A stretch of 64,000 nt of DNA, taken from the NCBI RefSeq assembly GCF_022201045.2, contig NC_068564.1, forward strand, positions 27,743,001-27,807,000, written 5' to 3'. The notes beneath the pieces were generated by a model. That model was not told the origin of the DNA and ran no database searches. It saw nothing but the letters and a program-made list of their open reading frames with translations. The translations under genes and the position numbers were made by a program. This DNA comes from Citrus sinensis. Its lineage: Eukaryota; Streptophyta; Magnoliopsida; Sapindales; Rutaceae. This document shows, piece by piece, positions 1-10,808 of the stretch. Position 1 is the stretch's first letter. Each line of letters begins with the position of its first letter.

Positions 1-296
1 AGCAAGATATCTTTAAGTGCAATATGTAAATCTGCAGGTTGAGATTTTGAATTCTTGAATGAAAAATAAGAGTCACCAATATGAGTTATTGACAAACCTT
101 CACCATTGCCAATAATGAGCTTCTCATTACCTCTAAACTCATCTATGATATTAAGATTTCCCATGCTGTTTGTCAGATGATGAGTGGCACCACTGTCCAG
201 GTACCAACCTTCATCTGCAGGTCCTTCACAATATGCAGCAGAAGCAGTTCCAACCCAGGGTATACCAAAATTATCAGATGCACAAGGATATCCAGA
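1..296 (-). pseudogene. Copia protease start, cut by window edge
   Basis: This stretch is in frame with gag but behind the TAG at 297-299. It carries the aspartic protease motif YLDSGATHHLT (catalytic Asp in D-S-G-A) at about 170-205. The frame stays open to the window edge, so integrase and reverse transcriptase are expected to the left. It is separated from its start codon by the stop and is called a pseudogene for that reason. Confidence 0.75.
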
Positions 297-1535
297 CTAT
301 GACATGTGTAATCCATTATTGTTGACAGGCCATGGATCATCATTTGTTGGATAGTAAGGTATGTATGCAGGTTCATAGTTAGTTATGTAGGCAGACTTTG
401 AACCTTTTCCTCTTTGAAATTGTCTTGGTGACTGAGGTATATAATTCGCTTCAAATTTATGCCAGCATTCAACAGCTGTATGTCCTACTTTGAAGCAAAT
501 CTGACATGTATTCATAAAATCATTACTGTTGGATACTTCTGACTCAAAAGGGGGTAAATTTCCAGTACCATTGAAACCAGTATTGCCAAAAGAGTCTCTT
601 CCAGAAGAACCAAATCTATTGCTTCCCATCATCATTTGATTTCTTCCTTGATTACCAAAATGACCAGTTCCAGCAGGAAAACCCCTTGGATGAGAATTCA
701 AAAACATTCCTCTACCATTAAACATACCATTTCTACCACCTGAGTGACCATTATAATTACCCTGGACACCTCTTGTATATCCTCCTCTCCTAGTATGACC
801 TCTTATTTGAGCATAGTATGCATTCATCATACTATTATTATTCCAGTTAGACATATTAACATAGTTTGCATTAATCATGTGCTTTTCACTTTGATTTTGT
901 TCAAGCCTAGCCTCATGAGTAAGTAATAGAGCATAAGCATCATCATAATCCAATTTGCTTGCTGTGATAAAGGTAGCTAAATCTAAATAGCCAGCTCCTA
1001 GACCATTGAGGATTTGCTGCAACATATCTCTATCTGATACAGGACTACCAGCACATGCTAATTTGTCTGTAATTTGTTTCATTTTTAAGCAATATTCTTC
1101 AATACTTAGTGAATCTTTTCTTAAGACACTCATCTCATACTTAAGTTGAAGAACTCTAGCCTCAGATTGTACACCAAACCTTTTCTCTAGTGTTTTCCAT
1201 ATATCGAATGAAGTAGTGCATGAGTGAACTAAACTGAGAATACCTTCAGTTATTGAGCTAAGAAGCCAGCTGAGTAATGTTTGATCTTGAGATCTCCAGA
1301 TTGTATATTCAGGATTCTCGATCTGTTGAGAAGAGCTAGCAACTGAAGATGCTATGAATTGGTTTAGTGCAATCTTTTCTCCATTAATGTATCCTTCAAG
1401 TCGATTTCCTCTAATGGAGGCCAGGACTTGATTTTTCCAGAGCATGTAATTAGATCTATCCAATTTGATTGGTGTGATGAAAGAAAAAGTTGTCTGATTC
1501 GTAGCTACTGTATTTTGATTGTTTGTAATGGCCAT
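297..1535 (-). CDS. Copia gag-like polyprotein segment
   Basis: This is the nucleocapsid-type region of the copia polyprotein, which packages element RNA into cytoplasmic virus-like particles. The ATG at 1535 is the first one after the PBS and gives about 412 residues. The N-terminal part has the copia gag signature (LDRSNYMLWKNQV near residue 25, then the UBN2/retrotran_gag_2 region). The middle is rich in Gly, Asn and Arg, followed by one CCHC zinc knuckle of the form CX2CX4HX4C (CQICFKVGHTAVEC). It ends at a TAG (297-299). The same frame continues on the far side of the stop into the protease, which shows the stop is secondary. Confidence 0.85.
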   Translation of the reverse strand: MAITNNQNTVATNQTTFSFITPIKLDRSNYMLWKNQVLASIRGNRLEGYINGEKIALNQFIASSVASSSQQIENPEYTIWRSQDQTLLSWLLSSITEGILSLVHSCTTSFDIWKTLEKRFGVQSEARVLQLKYEMSVLRKDSLSIEEYCLKMKQITDKLACAGSPVSDRDMLQQILNGLGAGYLDLATFITASKLDYDDAYALLLTHEARLEQNQSEKHMINANYVNMSNWNNNSMMNAYYAQIRGHTRRGGYTRGVQGNYNGHSGGRNGMFNGRGMFLNSHPRGFPAGTGHFGNQGRNQMMMGSNRFGSSGRDSFGNTGFNGTGNLPPFESEVSNSNDFMNTCQICFKVGHTAVECWHKFEANYIPQSPRQFQRGKGSKSAYITNYEPAYIPYYPTNDDPWPVNNNGLHMS

Positions 1536-1540
1536 GATTG

Positions 1541-1552
1541 GCTCTAATACCA
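1541..1552 (-). other. Primer-binding site (initiator tRNA-Met)
   Basis: The minus strand reads TGGTATTAGAGC immediately after the LTR. This is the usual copia PBS, complementary to the 3' end of initiator tRNA-Met (TGGTATCAGAGC), with one mismatch. Confidence 0.85.
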
Positions 1553-1893
1553 TGAAGAAATTGTAAAACTGAATAAATGCTGCTGTTTGGCAGCTGAGAA
1601 AATGCAGAGGAAAATTCTTTATTTCAGTAATGAATTGATATTTTGTACATCCAAACAATCACGAAACGTGCAGCTATTTATACATGCTATACTAACTAAC
1701 TAATTGCTTACTAACTAATTATTAATCACAAGCTCACTCAGCTAATCAAATAACAGAATACAGAGTATGCATTGTGATGTTAGTTAGGCTGGTAACTGCT
1801 GCTGACGTGGACCTTCTGACATGGCACAAATGACAACTGGTAACTTGACACGCTGACTCTTCTTCCTCACTTCTGCACAATGAGCTATCTTCA
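1553..1893 (-). repeat. 5' LTR of the copia element
   Basis: On the minus strand the LTR is bounded by short inverted termini, TGAAGA at its start and TCTTCA at its end, and it directly abuts the primer-binding site. A TATA-like TATAAATA lies near 1675-1685 and an AATAAA polyadenylation-like motif lies near 1629. The inner boundary is firm because of the PBS. The outer boundary at 1893 rests only on the inverted termini, because the second LTR and the target duplication are outside the window. Confidence 0.6.
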
Positions 1894-3049
1894 CAGCTCA
1901 CAGCTAGTCTTCCCTTGAGCTTTTTTTTTAACTTTTCTTTTTCCCCACCAATACAGAAAAAAAAGAATAATAATTTTGTCGATTTGCCACAATCTCTCTG
2001 GTTATTACGAACAAAATCTTAATGCTCTTTATTTATTTAATTATTATTTGGTTACATAATTGAATGTTCTCTATTTGATAAAAGAACAACAAGATGTTTG
2101 TGGGATTAAAAACGTGTCACATCACGATCTCCTCTCTTTCTATTTTGTCTCCCTCGGTCTCTCTCCACCCAGTCAATTAAATAAATTACAAACACAAGTC
2201 AAAATGTTTTCCACATTTATAAAATGTGAGGATTTGAACGCTTCTCTCTCTCTCTCTCTTTCGTTTTTTCCTTCTCAAGTTCTGGATACAGGGATTAGTG
2301 CTGCCTATTTTTAATTATTTGGTTCAAGCAAAGTGATTAAAGTGCACAACATTCATAGCCAAATTATATCCGTGGAATTAGTTTTTATTATCGTTTAAAA
2401 ACAGAGCTGTACGGTTAGCTAATGCATGTATAAATGATAATTGAGGTTCATGAATTGCCTGTGGCTTTACTACTGAAGAATATATCTGTATATAATTTAC
2501 TTAAAACTTATTACTATAAGATAAGGGTATTTTAAAAATACAAACGCAGTAGAACATTATTTGGGAATAGCCAAACATGACTTAATCACTAGATAATTCC
2601 CTAAATAATGATAATCAAATGGCCATTCAACAAGTAATCCGTATTTACAAAACCATCTAATATAGCCAAATGATAAATCACTTCTTTTCCGTACGGGTGG
2701 ATAAGAGTTCAAGTCGCTTGTGTATTAGTAAGTGTTATTATTATTATTTTTAATACTAAGTACTCTCTAATAGATGCTTGTTTTGAGTTCAAATATTCAA
2801 ATTAATCTCTTTTGACCAATTTTTTTAATTGCAATTTGCAATTATCATCAGTATATATATATAAGAATGGTGGTCTCATGTAAAGTTTATGTGTGGATAC
2901 ACTGCCTACAGCGTCAGGCTTGAGTTCATTATGAAGAGACAACAGTCTTTCAATTAAATGAGTAACATTCGTTGTTTTCTAAAACAAATCAATCAATCGC
3001 AAATAAAAAGATTTAAAAAAAAAAAATCATTGGAAACAACAATCCTCTT
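1894..3049. other. Intergenic, no gene seen
   Basis: AT-rich DNA between the copia LTR and the STIG1-like gene. It holds a short CT run near 2243-2259 and simple AT repeats near 2850-2865. Short open frames here have no recognisable protein features. The STIG1-like gene's 3' untranslated region should fall just left of 3050. Confidence 0.6.
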
Positions 3050-3529
3050 CTACGCATAATTGCACAGACCAAGGACACAAAATTCTCCATTACTGCAACT
3101 ATTGTTGCATCCACCACAATGCCTTCTGTTGAATGATGGGTTCACACATTTCCCATTGCAGCATATCTCATTGTACTTGCACTTCTTCCCACACTTTCCA
3201 CAATTCATCCTATCCTTTAACAATTCTACACATTTTTTCTTGCAGCATGAAGATCCAGGGCTTCCCTTAAAATAACAAATCCTAGGAAACTTGTCACAGG
3301 TTAGCCTGAGAGTTTTGGAGCTTGTACGTTTCTTCTGCAACGACAATCGGCCGCTGCCGATTGACTGATCTTCAAAAGGATCATGATCCTGATCTTCTTC
3401 ATAATGATCAGCGTCATGGTTTTGATTTTCTTCCTCTACATGCACTACGGTCGTTGTTGCACTCACAACGTTGTGCAAAACTAGAATTATAGCGAGAAGG
3501 AGAATCAGTAATGTCTTCGTGAAAATCAT
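3050..3529 (-). CDS. STIG1-like cysteine-rich secreted protein
   Basis: A single-exon gene of 159 residues. Residues 1 to about 24 form a hydrophobic signal peptide. An acidic, His/Asp/Glu-rich linker follows (about residues 30-60). The C-terminal half is the Stig1 domain, with closely spaced cysteines including SSCCKKKCVELLKDRMNCG, CCNGKCV and CGGCNNSC. The family was named from tobacco stigma-specific protein 1. Members are secreted to the apoplast, and STIG1/LeSTIG1 acts in stigma exudate and pollen-tube growth while others (GRI) act in reactive-oxygen-linked cell death. Which role applies here cannot be told from sequence. A minus-strand TATA box lies about 210 bp upstream of the ATG. Confidence 0.9.
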   Translation of the reverse strand: MIFTKTLLILLLAIILVLHNVVSATTTVVHVEEENQNHDADHYEEDQDHDPFEDQSIGSGRLSLQKKRTSSKTLRLTCDKFPRICYFKGSPGSSCCKKKCVELLKDRMNCGKCGKKCKYNEICCNGKCVNPSFNRRHCGGCNNSCSNGEFCVLGLCNYA

Positions 3530-3739
3530 GGCAATATATATAAAAGTTTTGGGCAGCTAGATGGGAGGGATGTAACGAGCCTTACGCCGCACAAAGACGA
3601 TAAAAATAAATATATATGATAATTAACGGTCTCAACGTGACTAGCTAGTATAATGCTTGAGGATTTTTGTGGAGGAACCAAGAAAAAGAAAGAAAGAAAG
3701 AGCTGAAATGGGATGAAGAATAGGGAGAGTGAAGAAGGG

Positions 3740-3748
3740 TTTATATAG
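3740..3748 (-). promoter_or_regulatory. TATA box of the STIG1-like gene
   Basis: The minus strand reads CTATATAAACC here, about 210 bp upstream of the STIG1-like ATG at 3529. No other good TATA motif lies closer to that start, apart from AT-rich repeat near 3537-3544 and 3612-3618. Confidence 0.5.
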
Positions 3749-3759
3749 TACTAAATTTT

Positions 3760-5049
3760 GACATGTGAATACTGTTGGAAATATGAATTAAATTGGTAGA
3801 TCTATGTACACAGTTAGTGGGGTGGTCAATGCTCATAAATAATTATGAATTGAATTTGTAAAACATATAGAGGAATAAAAAACTAGAGACGTGTTATATT
3901 GAATTCGAATACAAAACTAATAGTGGAAGGTACAAGGAAGGAAAAAGTTTTACTAAATGAAGTGAAAAAGTGGATTAAAGAATTGGAATAATGGAATGTG
4001 TCCTGACAGACCACCTGTATATAGAATACAAGTCATCTGCACATGCATGCATTCCACAATTAGCTAGTCATGTGATCTCTTACAACTCTTATATTATTTA
4101 TGGAAGTGAGATCAAATGTTTGGTATAAAGGTTCTTTTGGTTAGTCTCTCCCTTCTTTCTCAAAAAATAAAAATTTAAGATCTCTCCTCTTTCTCCCCGA
4201 ATGAGAGGAAGATACAACTTTTAAATTCTATTAATTCTATTTTGCTTTATAATGATCATTTATGCATGCAATTCATATTATCTTGTTTAATCTACTTTGA
4301 ACACATCCCTCCATTTTCTGTCGAACTTCTAAAACTTTATAAACCCAGAAAAATGTTGCCCTTCACTTTAAGGTTTATAGCTTGGCCTATTCCATTGAGA
4401 GCGGCCTTTTATGTACCTTGTGCGAGATTTATGTGCTTAAGGGTAAAAAAGTGTAAAAATATAATTAGAGGGCAAAAAACATAAAAAAGGAAAAAGGAAA
4501 AGAAAAGCTGTAAGAATCTGTGATTCTCATATCTTATATTAAAGCAAAAGTGAAGTAAAGAACTTCACAGTTTGTATGGTAAAGCTGGACTGACACATAA
4601 AACTTGATTTCTCATTAATTTTTTAACCAACATTAATTGATCAGCTTAATAACCCCATCAGCCCAGCTGACAGTTCTATTTTAGACTTTGAGAAAGCAGC
4701 ATACTTTCTTAATATAGAAATTAATAACCTAATCTGGTTGATACTTGGCTTAATAGAGACTCCAATCCAAGATGGAGTTCTTTTTGACTGTTTATCAAGC
4801 TAAACAAATCTTGTATAGTCGCATTCGGAAGCTCCTTTTCCTACTTTTACAAAGTGCCTGGACAAATAATATAAAAAGAGTAGTGATCAAGAATTTGTAC
4901 GTTACTTGTTCATAGCTCACAGTTAATCACGGAGAATAAAGTTCAATTCTAAATTTTCTAACTTATATTATTGTAACAGAAGTTGATAAGCTACTTAAAC
5001 AATTAATAACACCACCAGCCTGGTGAACAAACAAAGGAAGAAAGAAGAA
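3760..5049. other. Intergenic between divergent genes
   Basis: Shared upstream region of the STIG1-like gene (minus) and the DOMON/b561 gene (plus). No coding features were recognised. A TATA-like AATATAAAAAG at about 4867-4877 could serve the plus-strand gene, whose ATG is at 5050. Confidence 0.5.
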
Positions 5050-6603
5050 ATGCGCTCTTCTACAGGCAGAGGGCCTGTAATTTTAATTTTGGCATTGTTC
5101 TCTGTTCTTTCCACTTCCATTTCTCAATTCTCCACTTGTAGTGATGAATTTTTGCAGTTGAAAAGGGAAAAGAATATTACATTTTGCAAGAAATTACCCA
5201 CCCTGGGAGCCGAATTTGCCTGGAACTACTATGATAACCAAACTGAGACGCATATTGACATTTTGTTTGGCGCGCGGCTGCCCTCAGACACAGGATCATG
5301 GCTGGCCTGGGGAGTGAATCCCAATCAAAGCCCACAAATGGTTGGCACCAGGGCCCTCATCGGCATTAGGCAACCAAATGGCACTCTGGCTTTGGGTACT
5401 TACAATATCACAGCTGATACAAAGCTAGGCTGCAAGCTTCAGCCTTCACGTATCGACGTCACAGTTGTAAGCAAGCACACTGAGTACGTGAGTTCGCTCG
5501 ACTACTTCGCTATAACAGCGACGCTGATTCTTCCCCCGGAGTACAATATTTCAAGATTGAACCATGTCTGGCAAGTCGGGTATGATTCGGATGAAATGCA
5601 GCCCAAGAAGCATCGTGCTAATCTCCCCAATGTCGATAGCACGGAGACGATAAACTTAAAGAATCAAGAAACTACTTGCTGCATTGGCAAGCATCGACGC
5701 CATCTAAGAACTGTAAGTCATAAGAAGCTTTATTTGTTTTTCAATTATGACTGTTGTGCCTTTGCATAATTTACAATTTTTTTTTTTTAAATAAAAAAAA
5801 CAGGTTCATGGGATTTTGAACATTTTGGGGTGGGGAACATTTTTGCCAATTGGTGTGATAATTGCAAGATACTACAGAGTCTATCCGAACAAATTTGCTT
5901 GGTGGTTCCATTTTCATGTATCATGCCAAATTATTGGCTACACTCTTGGTTCCATTGGATGGATCATTGGCCTTGGGCTTGGACGTGCTTCTAAACACTA
6001 CAGTTTTCAAACACATCGGCTTCTCGCAATATTCATCTTCACGTTTACAACATTACAGGTACCTACTATTCTTCGGAAAAATCTCAGAATTAGCTCAAAA
6101 TTAAGATCAAATTACATTCTTACCTACCTTATATCGTAACAATAACTATTTAGTACATAAGTACCTTTGGTTGCACTAGACAGACACCCGACATGTCGAT
6201 TGCATATCGATCTCTTTTAAACAGTTATCTAATGTGATAGATTACTTAAGGACGTTTATATTCGAGATTTTAATACCGAACATGATCATTCATTTAATGG
6301 TCTTGTTTTTATGATTTACAGATGCTGGCCTTACGTTTGAAGCCCAAGAGGAAAGATGAGTACAGGAAATTCTGGGACATGTATCATCATTTTCTGGGCT
6401 ACGCATTGCTTGCTCTGATATCAGTGAACATATTTGAAGGGATCGCCATACTTAAGCCGCATCAACTAGTTTGGAAATGGGCTTATATTGGACTTTTGGG
6501 AATTCTCGCTATCGTTACTTTGGGTTTTGAAACTTACAGTTGGTGTAAATTCATATCAGAGAAGAAAAAAAAGGCCAGCCCACCTCCACCAAGCGCTAAC
6601 TAA
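5050..6603 (+). CDS. DOMON and cytochrome b561 domain protein
   Basis: Exons 5050-5712, 5804-6058 and 6322-6603 join in phase 0 to give 399 residues. A signal peptide spans about residues 1-24. Then comes a DOMON domain (heme or sugar binding, extracellular face; about 55-185 with WLAWGVNP and WQVGYD), and then a cytochrome b561 core with transmembrane helices and the four heme-ligand His positions expected for the fold: HGILNILGWG, WWFHFHVSCQ, FQTHRLLAIF and YHHFLGYALL. Plant CYBDOM proteins are ascorbate-reducible trans-membrane electron carriers of the plasma membrane. The length matches the family's usual 390-400. The ATG at 5050 is chosen because it begins the signal peptide; an upstream GTG at 5023 is not needed. 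The short C-terminal tail is Lys/Pro rich and probably cytosolic. Confidence 0.93.
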
Positions 6604-7325
6604 TAAATTTTTGTTCATGTTTGCTTTTCTTTGTGCCTCTTATTGTTATTTTAATAATTTTGAGGTTATAGGTATGTGTACGGCGGAATAAGTTCCAGTT
6701 TTTGCTGTTTGGATTAATTTTTTAAAAAAAAAAAAACAAAAATTGATGAAATTTGGATTTTGGAAAAGCATTTATCTCTTTTTTAAAAAAATATAAAAGA
6801 ATTCCTTCCGTTCACATCAAAATGGAAGAAAGAATGATTGGGTATATTCATCTAATATTAAATAAATATTAATTACTTTAATTAATAAAATCTCTTATAA
6901 TGAAATAAGATATATAGTAAAAATCTCTTGAGAACAAATGAAGTTGGTGACAGATTATATTTAAAAGAAAAAATAATAACATAAATCAAAGTTATGCCTG
7001 TTATTTATAGAAACTGTAACTTAACCGACTCTCATAATTTTAAAATTATATGTAAAAACATGACAACATGCAAAAATTGCCCCTTGTTTTACTTGTTACA
7101 GAACAATAGTGAAAAGCGTAAAATTATGTTTAATTTTTTACTTGCTGTAACCAAGACCAAGAGAGTGTAAATAAGTAAATAAATAAATAAAGAATAATAA
7201 TAATAATGATGATGATGATGATAAATTGAATAAAAATTGTTCTTATCCACGAAAATCGAAAACAAGAAGAAAAAGGAAAAGAACAAGTGAAAAGGCTCAA
7301 AACACGTACACAAAAAGAAAGCAGA
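6604..7325. other. Intergenic, AT-rich
   Basis: 3' flank of the DOMON/b561 gene and 5' flank of the PLP-binding protein gene. It contains a short ATG/GAT trinucleotide run (about 7207-7222). Nothing coding was recognised. Confidence 0.5.
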
Positions 7326-9958
7326 ATGGCAGCTCCAACAGTCGAGGGAGCAGCTGTGACAGCGCTTCGCTCGGTGCTGCACCGGGTCCGACAGGCGGCG
7401 GAGCGGTCGGGTCGGACTCAGGAACAGATACGGGTCGTGGCTGTATCGAAGACAAAACCGGTTTCCCTGATTCGGCAAGTGTATGATGCTGGTCACCGTA
7501 GCTTTGGTGAAAATTACGTACAAGAAATCGTTGATAAAGCTCCTCAGGTTCATTGATAAATACAATGTAAATGCTGCAAATTGTTTAAATTTTTTAAATA
7601 ATAAGTTAATTAAGTTTATGATGAAATTAAGTGGGATTGGTGCAGCTGCCAGAGGACATAAAGTGGCATTTTGTAGGGCATTTGCAGAGCAACAAAGCTA
7701 AAACTCTTCTGGGTATGTTTCATTTTATTTACTGCTTTATTATTATTATTTTTTTGCAACTATTTTAATTTTAGTTAAAGTTATTATGAGCTGACCCTCT
7801 TAAATCACCCGAAAGTTGAAGCTAGGAAAATATTAGGGTAGGTTTGTAGTTGTTGAGCTTCTGTTCAATTTTGAAAGCACAAATGCTAAAATGTTTCGTA
7901 AATACTTGCTTTTACCACCCAATAATACTTAATGGCTATCATATAACACTTCACTCCCAAACATACGATGATTGTATTGGTCATTTGACTGCTAATGGAT
8001 GAGTTATTGATTATCGAAGCTGCTTCTTTCACAGTAAATAGGAGAGTTATGGAAAAAGTTAAGGCATTGTTTTGTCTAAGCAGGTGGAGTGCCAAATCTG
8101 GACATGGTTGAGGGTGTTGGTAATGAGAAGGTAAAGACTTTAGTCTGATATTTGTGCTAGGTTGAGATTCTTTTGTATTTATAGCTGAGTGACGTTACTC
8201 GTTAGAAACCTGATGAGTTTCAAACTGCTATCGGATGATGTTTTCATGGTTTTTATGTCATGAAGTGATTAATGCTTATTTATCCATGCCATATTCGTCT
8301 TGGGTTTCTATAAGTTAAGAGTTCAAGTTTAGTAATATCAGTTATCTAGATGGGATATAGCAGCAGCTCACAATGACAGCTGTCTTATCTTGTATTTTCA
8401 TTATTTAACAGATTGCAAATCATCTTGACAAAGCTGTTTCAAACCTCGGAAGAAAGCCTTTGAAGGTTTTGGTCCAAGTGAATACCAGTGGAGAAGAATG
8501 TGAGCAACATATTCTGATTCTCATCATAGTTTATATTGTTTTCATATTAAAACATGGGAAACACAAGCTAACTAAATTCAATCTGTGCTTGTTGTTCTCA
8601 AGGATTCCAATTCCCAAAAAGACAATGATTTTTTTTTAATATACTTTTTCTTCTGAAAATGTACAATGTCTTTTTCAGTTATTATGATTTCTAGGCTTTA
8701 AAGCACCCTTACTGTGATAAGTCATTATATTGAATTTGTGCACTTTTCTTAGCTTGTGAATGTCATATAATCTCATGTAATATTGTAATTGTGCTGGCAA
8801 GTGAACTTTCTTTTCAATTTCTAAGTTATGTTTATCCTCTAACCCTTCTATGTATGAGTTCGGTGTAGCACATTTGTATTCATTTCCTTCAAGAGAATTA
8901 GGTTGCATTTGGATGCATTTTTCAAATCAGTTTTCTGTTTTTATAAAACAAAAAAAGGGGTAAAAAATGTGTTTGCTCATTGTTTTCCAAAATGCATACA
9001 CAAAAATATGATTGCATCATTTTCTTAATGCTTAGTCACCTCAAACTCTCAAAGAACTAATGGATTGATTGTGACTTTGCTGCAGCAAAATCAGGAATTG
9101 ATCCTTCAAGTTGTCTAGGAATTGTGGAACATGTTAGACTGCGATGCCCAAATTTGGAGTTTTCGGGCTTAATGACAATAGGGATGCCAGATTATACATC
9201 AACTCCAGAGAACTTCAGGGTAATGGATTTCTCATTTAGGAGAGCACATGTATTGTTGCATTAAAATTGAATTGATTTGTTATTTATGGTCCAGCATAGA
9301 TGTTTTATTATTATCATTATCATTTTTCTGGAACTTATTTCATTGTAATCATTACGGTTGATTCGAATAAATGGACTCATTTTCTGAAAAAGTTTTTCTT
9401 ATTCCTAAAGTTACTGATATTATATTTTTGTTATCTTTTGATGCTTTGTTGTTTCCTCCAGTCCTGGTGACAATCATTCATGCTCAAAATTGAAATTCAA
9501 TTGCTAATCCCCCCATTATGTGGTCTGTTTCTACTAGTTAATGATTTCTTCTGGAATATTTTACTTCTTTTTGTGGCGATGGAACAGACTTTGTTGAATT
9601 GTAGAGCTGAGGTTTGCAAGGCACTTGGAATGGCAGAGGATCAGTGTGAGCTATCGATGGGCATGTCTGGTGACTTTGAGCAAGCAGTATGTGACACTAC
9701 TGAATTTAAACCTTAAATTTAGTGAGCATCTTCATTTTCTTGATGTTTCGATGGCATTTACCATAATTTGATTTTGTTGTGCCTGCAAGTTTCAAAGCTC
9801 ACACTCAATACTGTCTGAGGTGCTACAGCTATCAATGAAGAGGTGTTGCAACTAATGGTTTCACTTTCTTAATGCAGATTGAAATGGGTAGTACCAGTGT
9901 GAGAATCGGATCAACGATATTTGGACCTAGGGAATATGCAAAGAAGCAGCAAAATTAA
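7326..9958 (+). CDS. PLP homeostasis protein (PROSC/YggS family)
   Basis: Seven exons: 7326-7547, 7646-7712, 8084-8130, 8412-8499, 9086-9219, 9588-9686 and 9878-9958. Their phases all match and give 245 residues, the normal family size. The protein is a single alanine-racemase-like TIM barrel that binds pyridoxal 5'-phosphate through the Lys in VVAVSKTKP (about residue 43). Family hallmarks are [33 protein letters not shown] and the C-terminal [19 protein letters not shown] segment, ending in FG. YggS/PLPBP proteins buffer free PLP and have no known catalytic activity. No transit peptide is evident, so a cytosolic location is inferred. The ATG at 7326 is the first in frame that leaves the family's short N-terminus. 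Confidence 0.95.
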
Positions 9959-10808
9959 TATCAGCTGTGCTGCTTGTGCTGCTTACGCTTGATGCACTCA
10001 CTGCACAATGTGAAAATTATCAGAGTCAAGTTTTTATTAGATTTCTCACGTTCCGATTCATTCAAGCTCTTATAATTGGAAGACACTGCACTGCACTGGC
10101 ACATCCTGCACTGGGAGCTTAATACCTAGAAGGAATCGTAAATATGTCACATGATTCTTATTTAATGATTTTTTTTTTGGCTTCGCAAACTATTCTTTAA
10201 CTGAATGAATTGTTACCCAAGTTGGTGTTACATTGGTTTCCAACATTCTCGTTATTTTTGCTTAATTGTATTTTTTCCCTTAAATCACTTGAAACATGCT
10301 TTTCCTTTTTCCCCCTTTGAAATGAGGGAGCTGAGGAGTCTCCGACAGTGGTGAAAAATCTGTTCTTTGAGTAGAATTTTTTTCTTCCCTTTCAATCTTA
10401 AAAGACAATCTTAAACGAGTAGTAAAATCAATGCAAATTTAATTGAGGAATCAAAAATTTAAATTGTTTTGAGGCAATCTGATCTTCCAATTTCCAATAC
10501 TAAATGGTGGCTTTACTTAATTAATTGAAGTTCAAAATCTTTTGCAAAATCTAATTATTTGACAAAACTAAAAAACCATCTCAATAAGTTGAATGTCCCA
10601 ACATTTTTGTTATGTTTTAAGAAAATTGATAAGCAATTTGTACTAGGGTCGTAAAATTTCTCCGTTTTTGTATTTCATTTTAAAACAGAGTTTCAAAAAC
10701 CGCCCGAGTTAAAACCCCCCCTAAAATCTCTGTATGCGCGCCGTTATATGATACGAGTCTTATCTTAAAAACAAAACCCAGCATACACTCTCTTCAAAAT
10801 CCAAAGAA
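9959..10808. other. Intergenic, 3' and 5' flanks
   Basis: Downstream region of the PLP-binding protein gene and promoter side of the branching-enzyme-like gene. No coding feature was recognised. A run of C/A-rich DNA near 10700-10800 precedes the ATG at 10809 and is probably 5' untranslated sequence. Confidence 0.45.

Larger units (their letters stand above)
1..1893 (-). mobile_element. Ty1/copia LTR retrotransposon, 5' part
   Basis: The 5' end of a copia element lies on the minus strand: LTR (1553-1893), primer-binding site (1541-1552), gag-like region (297-1535) and the start of protease (below 297). The rest of pol and the 3' LTR lie beyond the left edge of the window. The order LTR, PBS, UBN2-type gag, zinc knuckle, D-S-G-A protease motif identifies the superfamily. 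An in-frame TAG at 297-299 interrupts the polyprotein between gag and protease, so this copy is probably not autonomous, unless the stop is read through. Confidence 0.9.

Noticed and set aside
2690-2730. tRNA-like B box (GAGTTCAAGTCGC)
   Set aside because: No matching A box at the right distance and no cloverleaf could be drawn.
4242-4484. Plus-strand 80-residue frame upstream of the DOMON/b561 gene
   Set aside because: No recognisable domain and unlike coding composition. Probably chance.
7089-7565. A 158-residue open frame opposite the first exon of the PLP-binding protein gene
   Set aside because: It runs antisense to a well-supported exon and through low-complexity flank. It has no family features.
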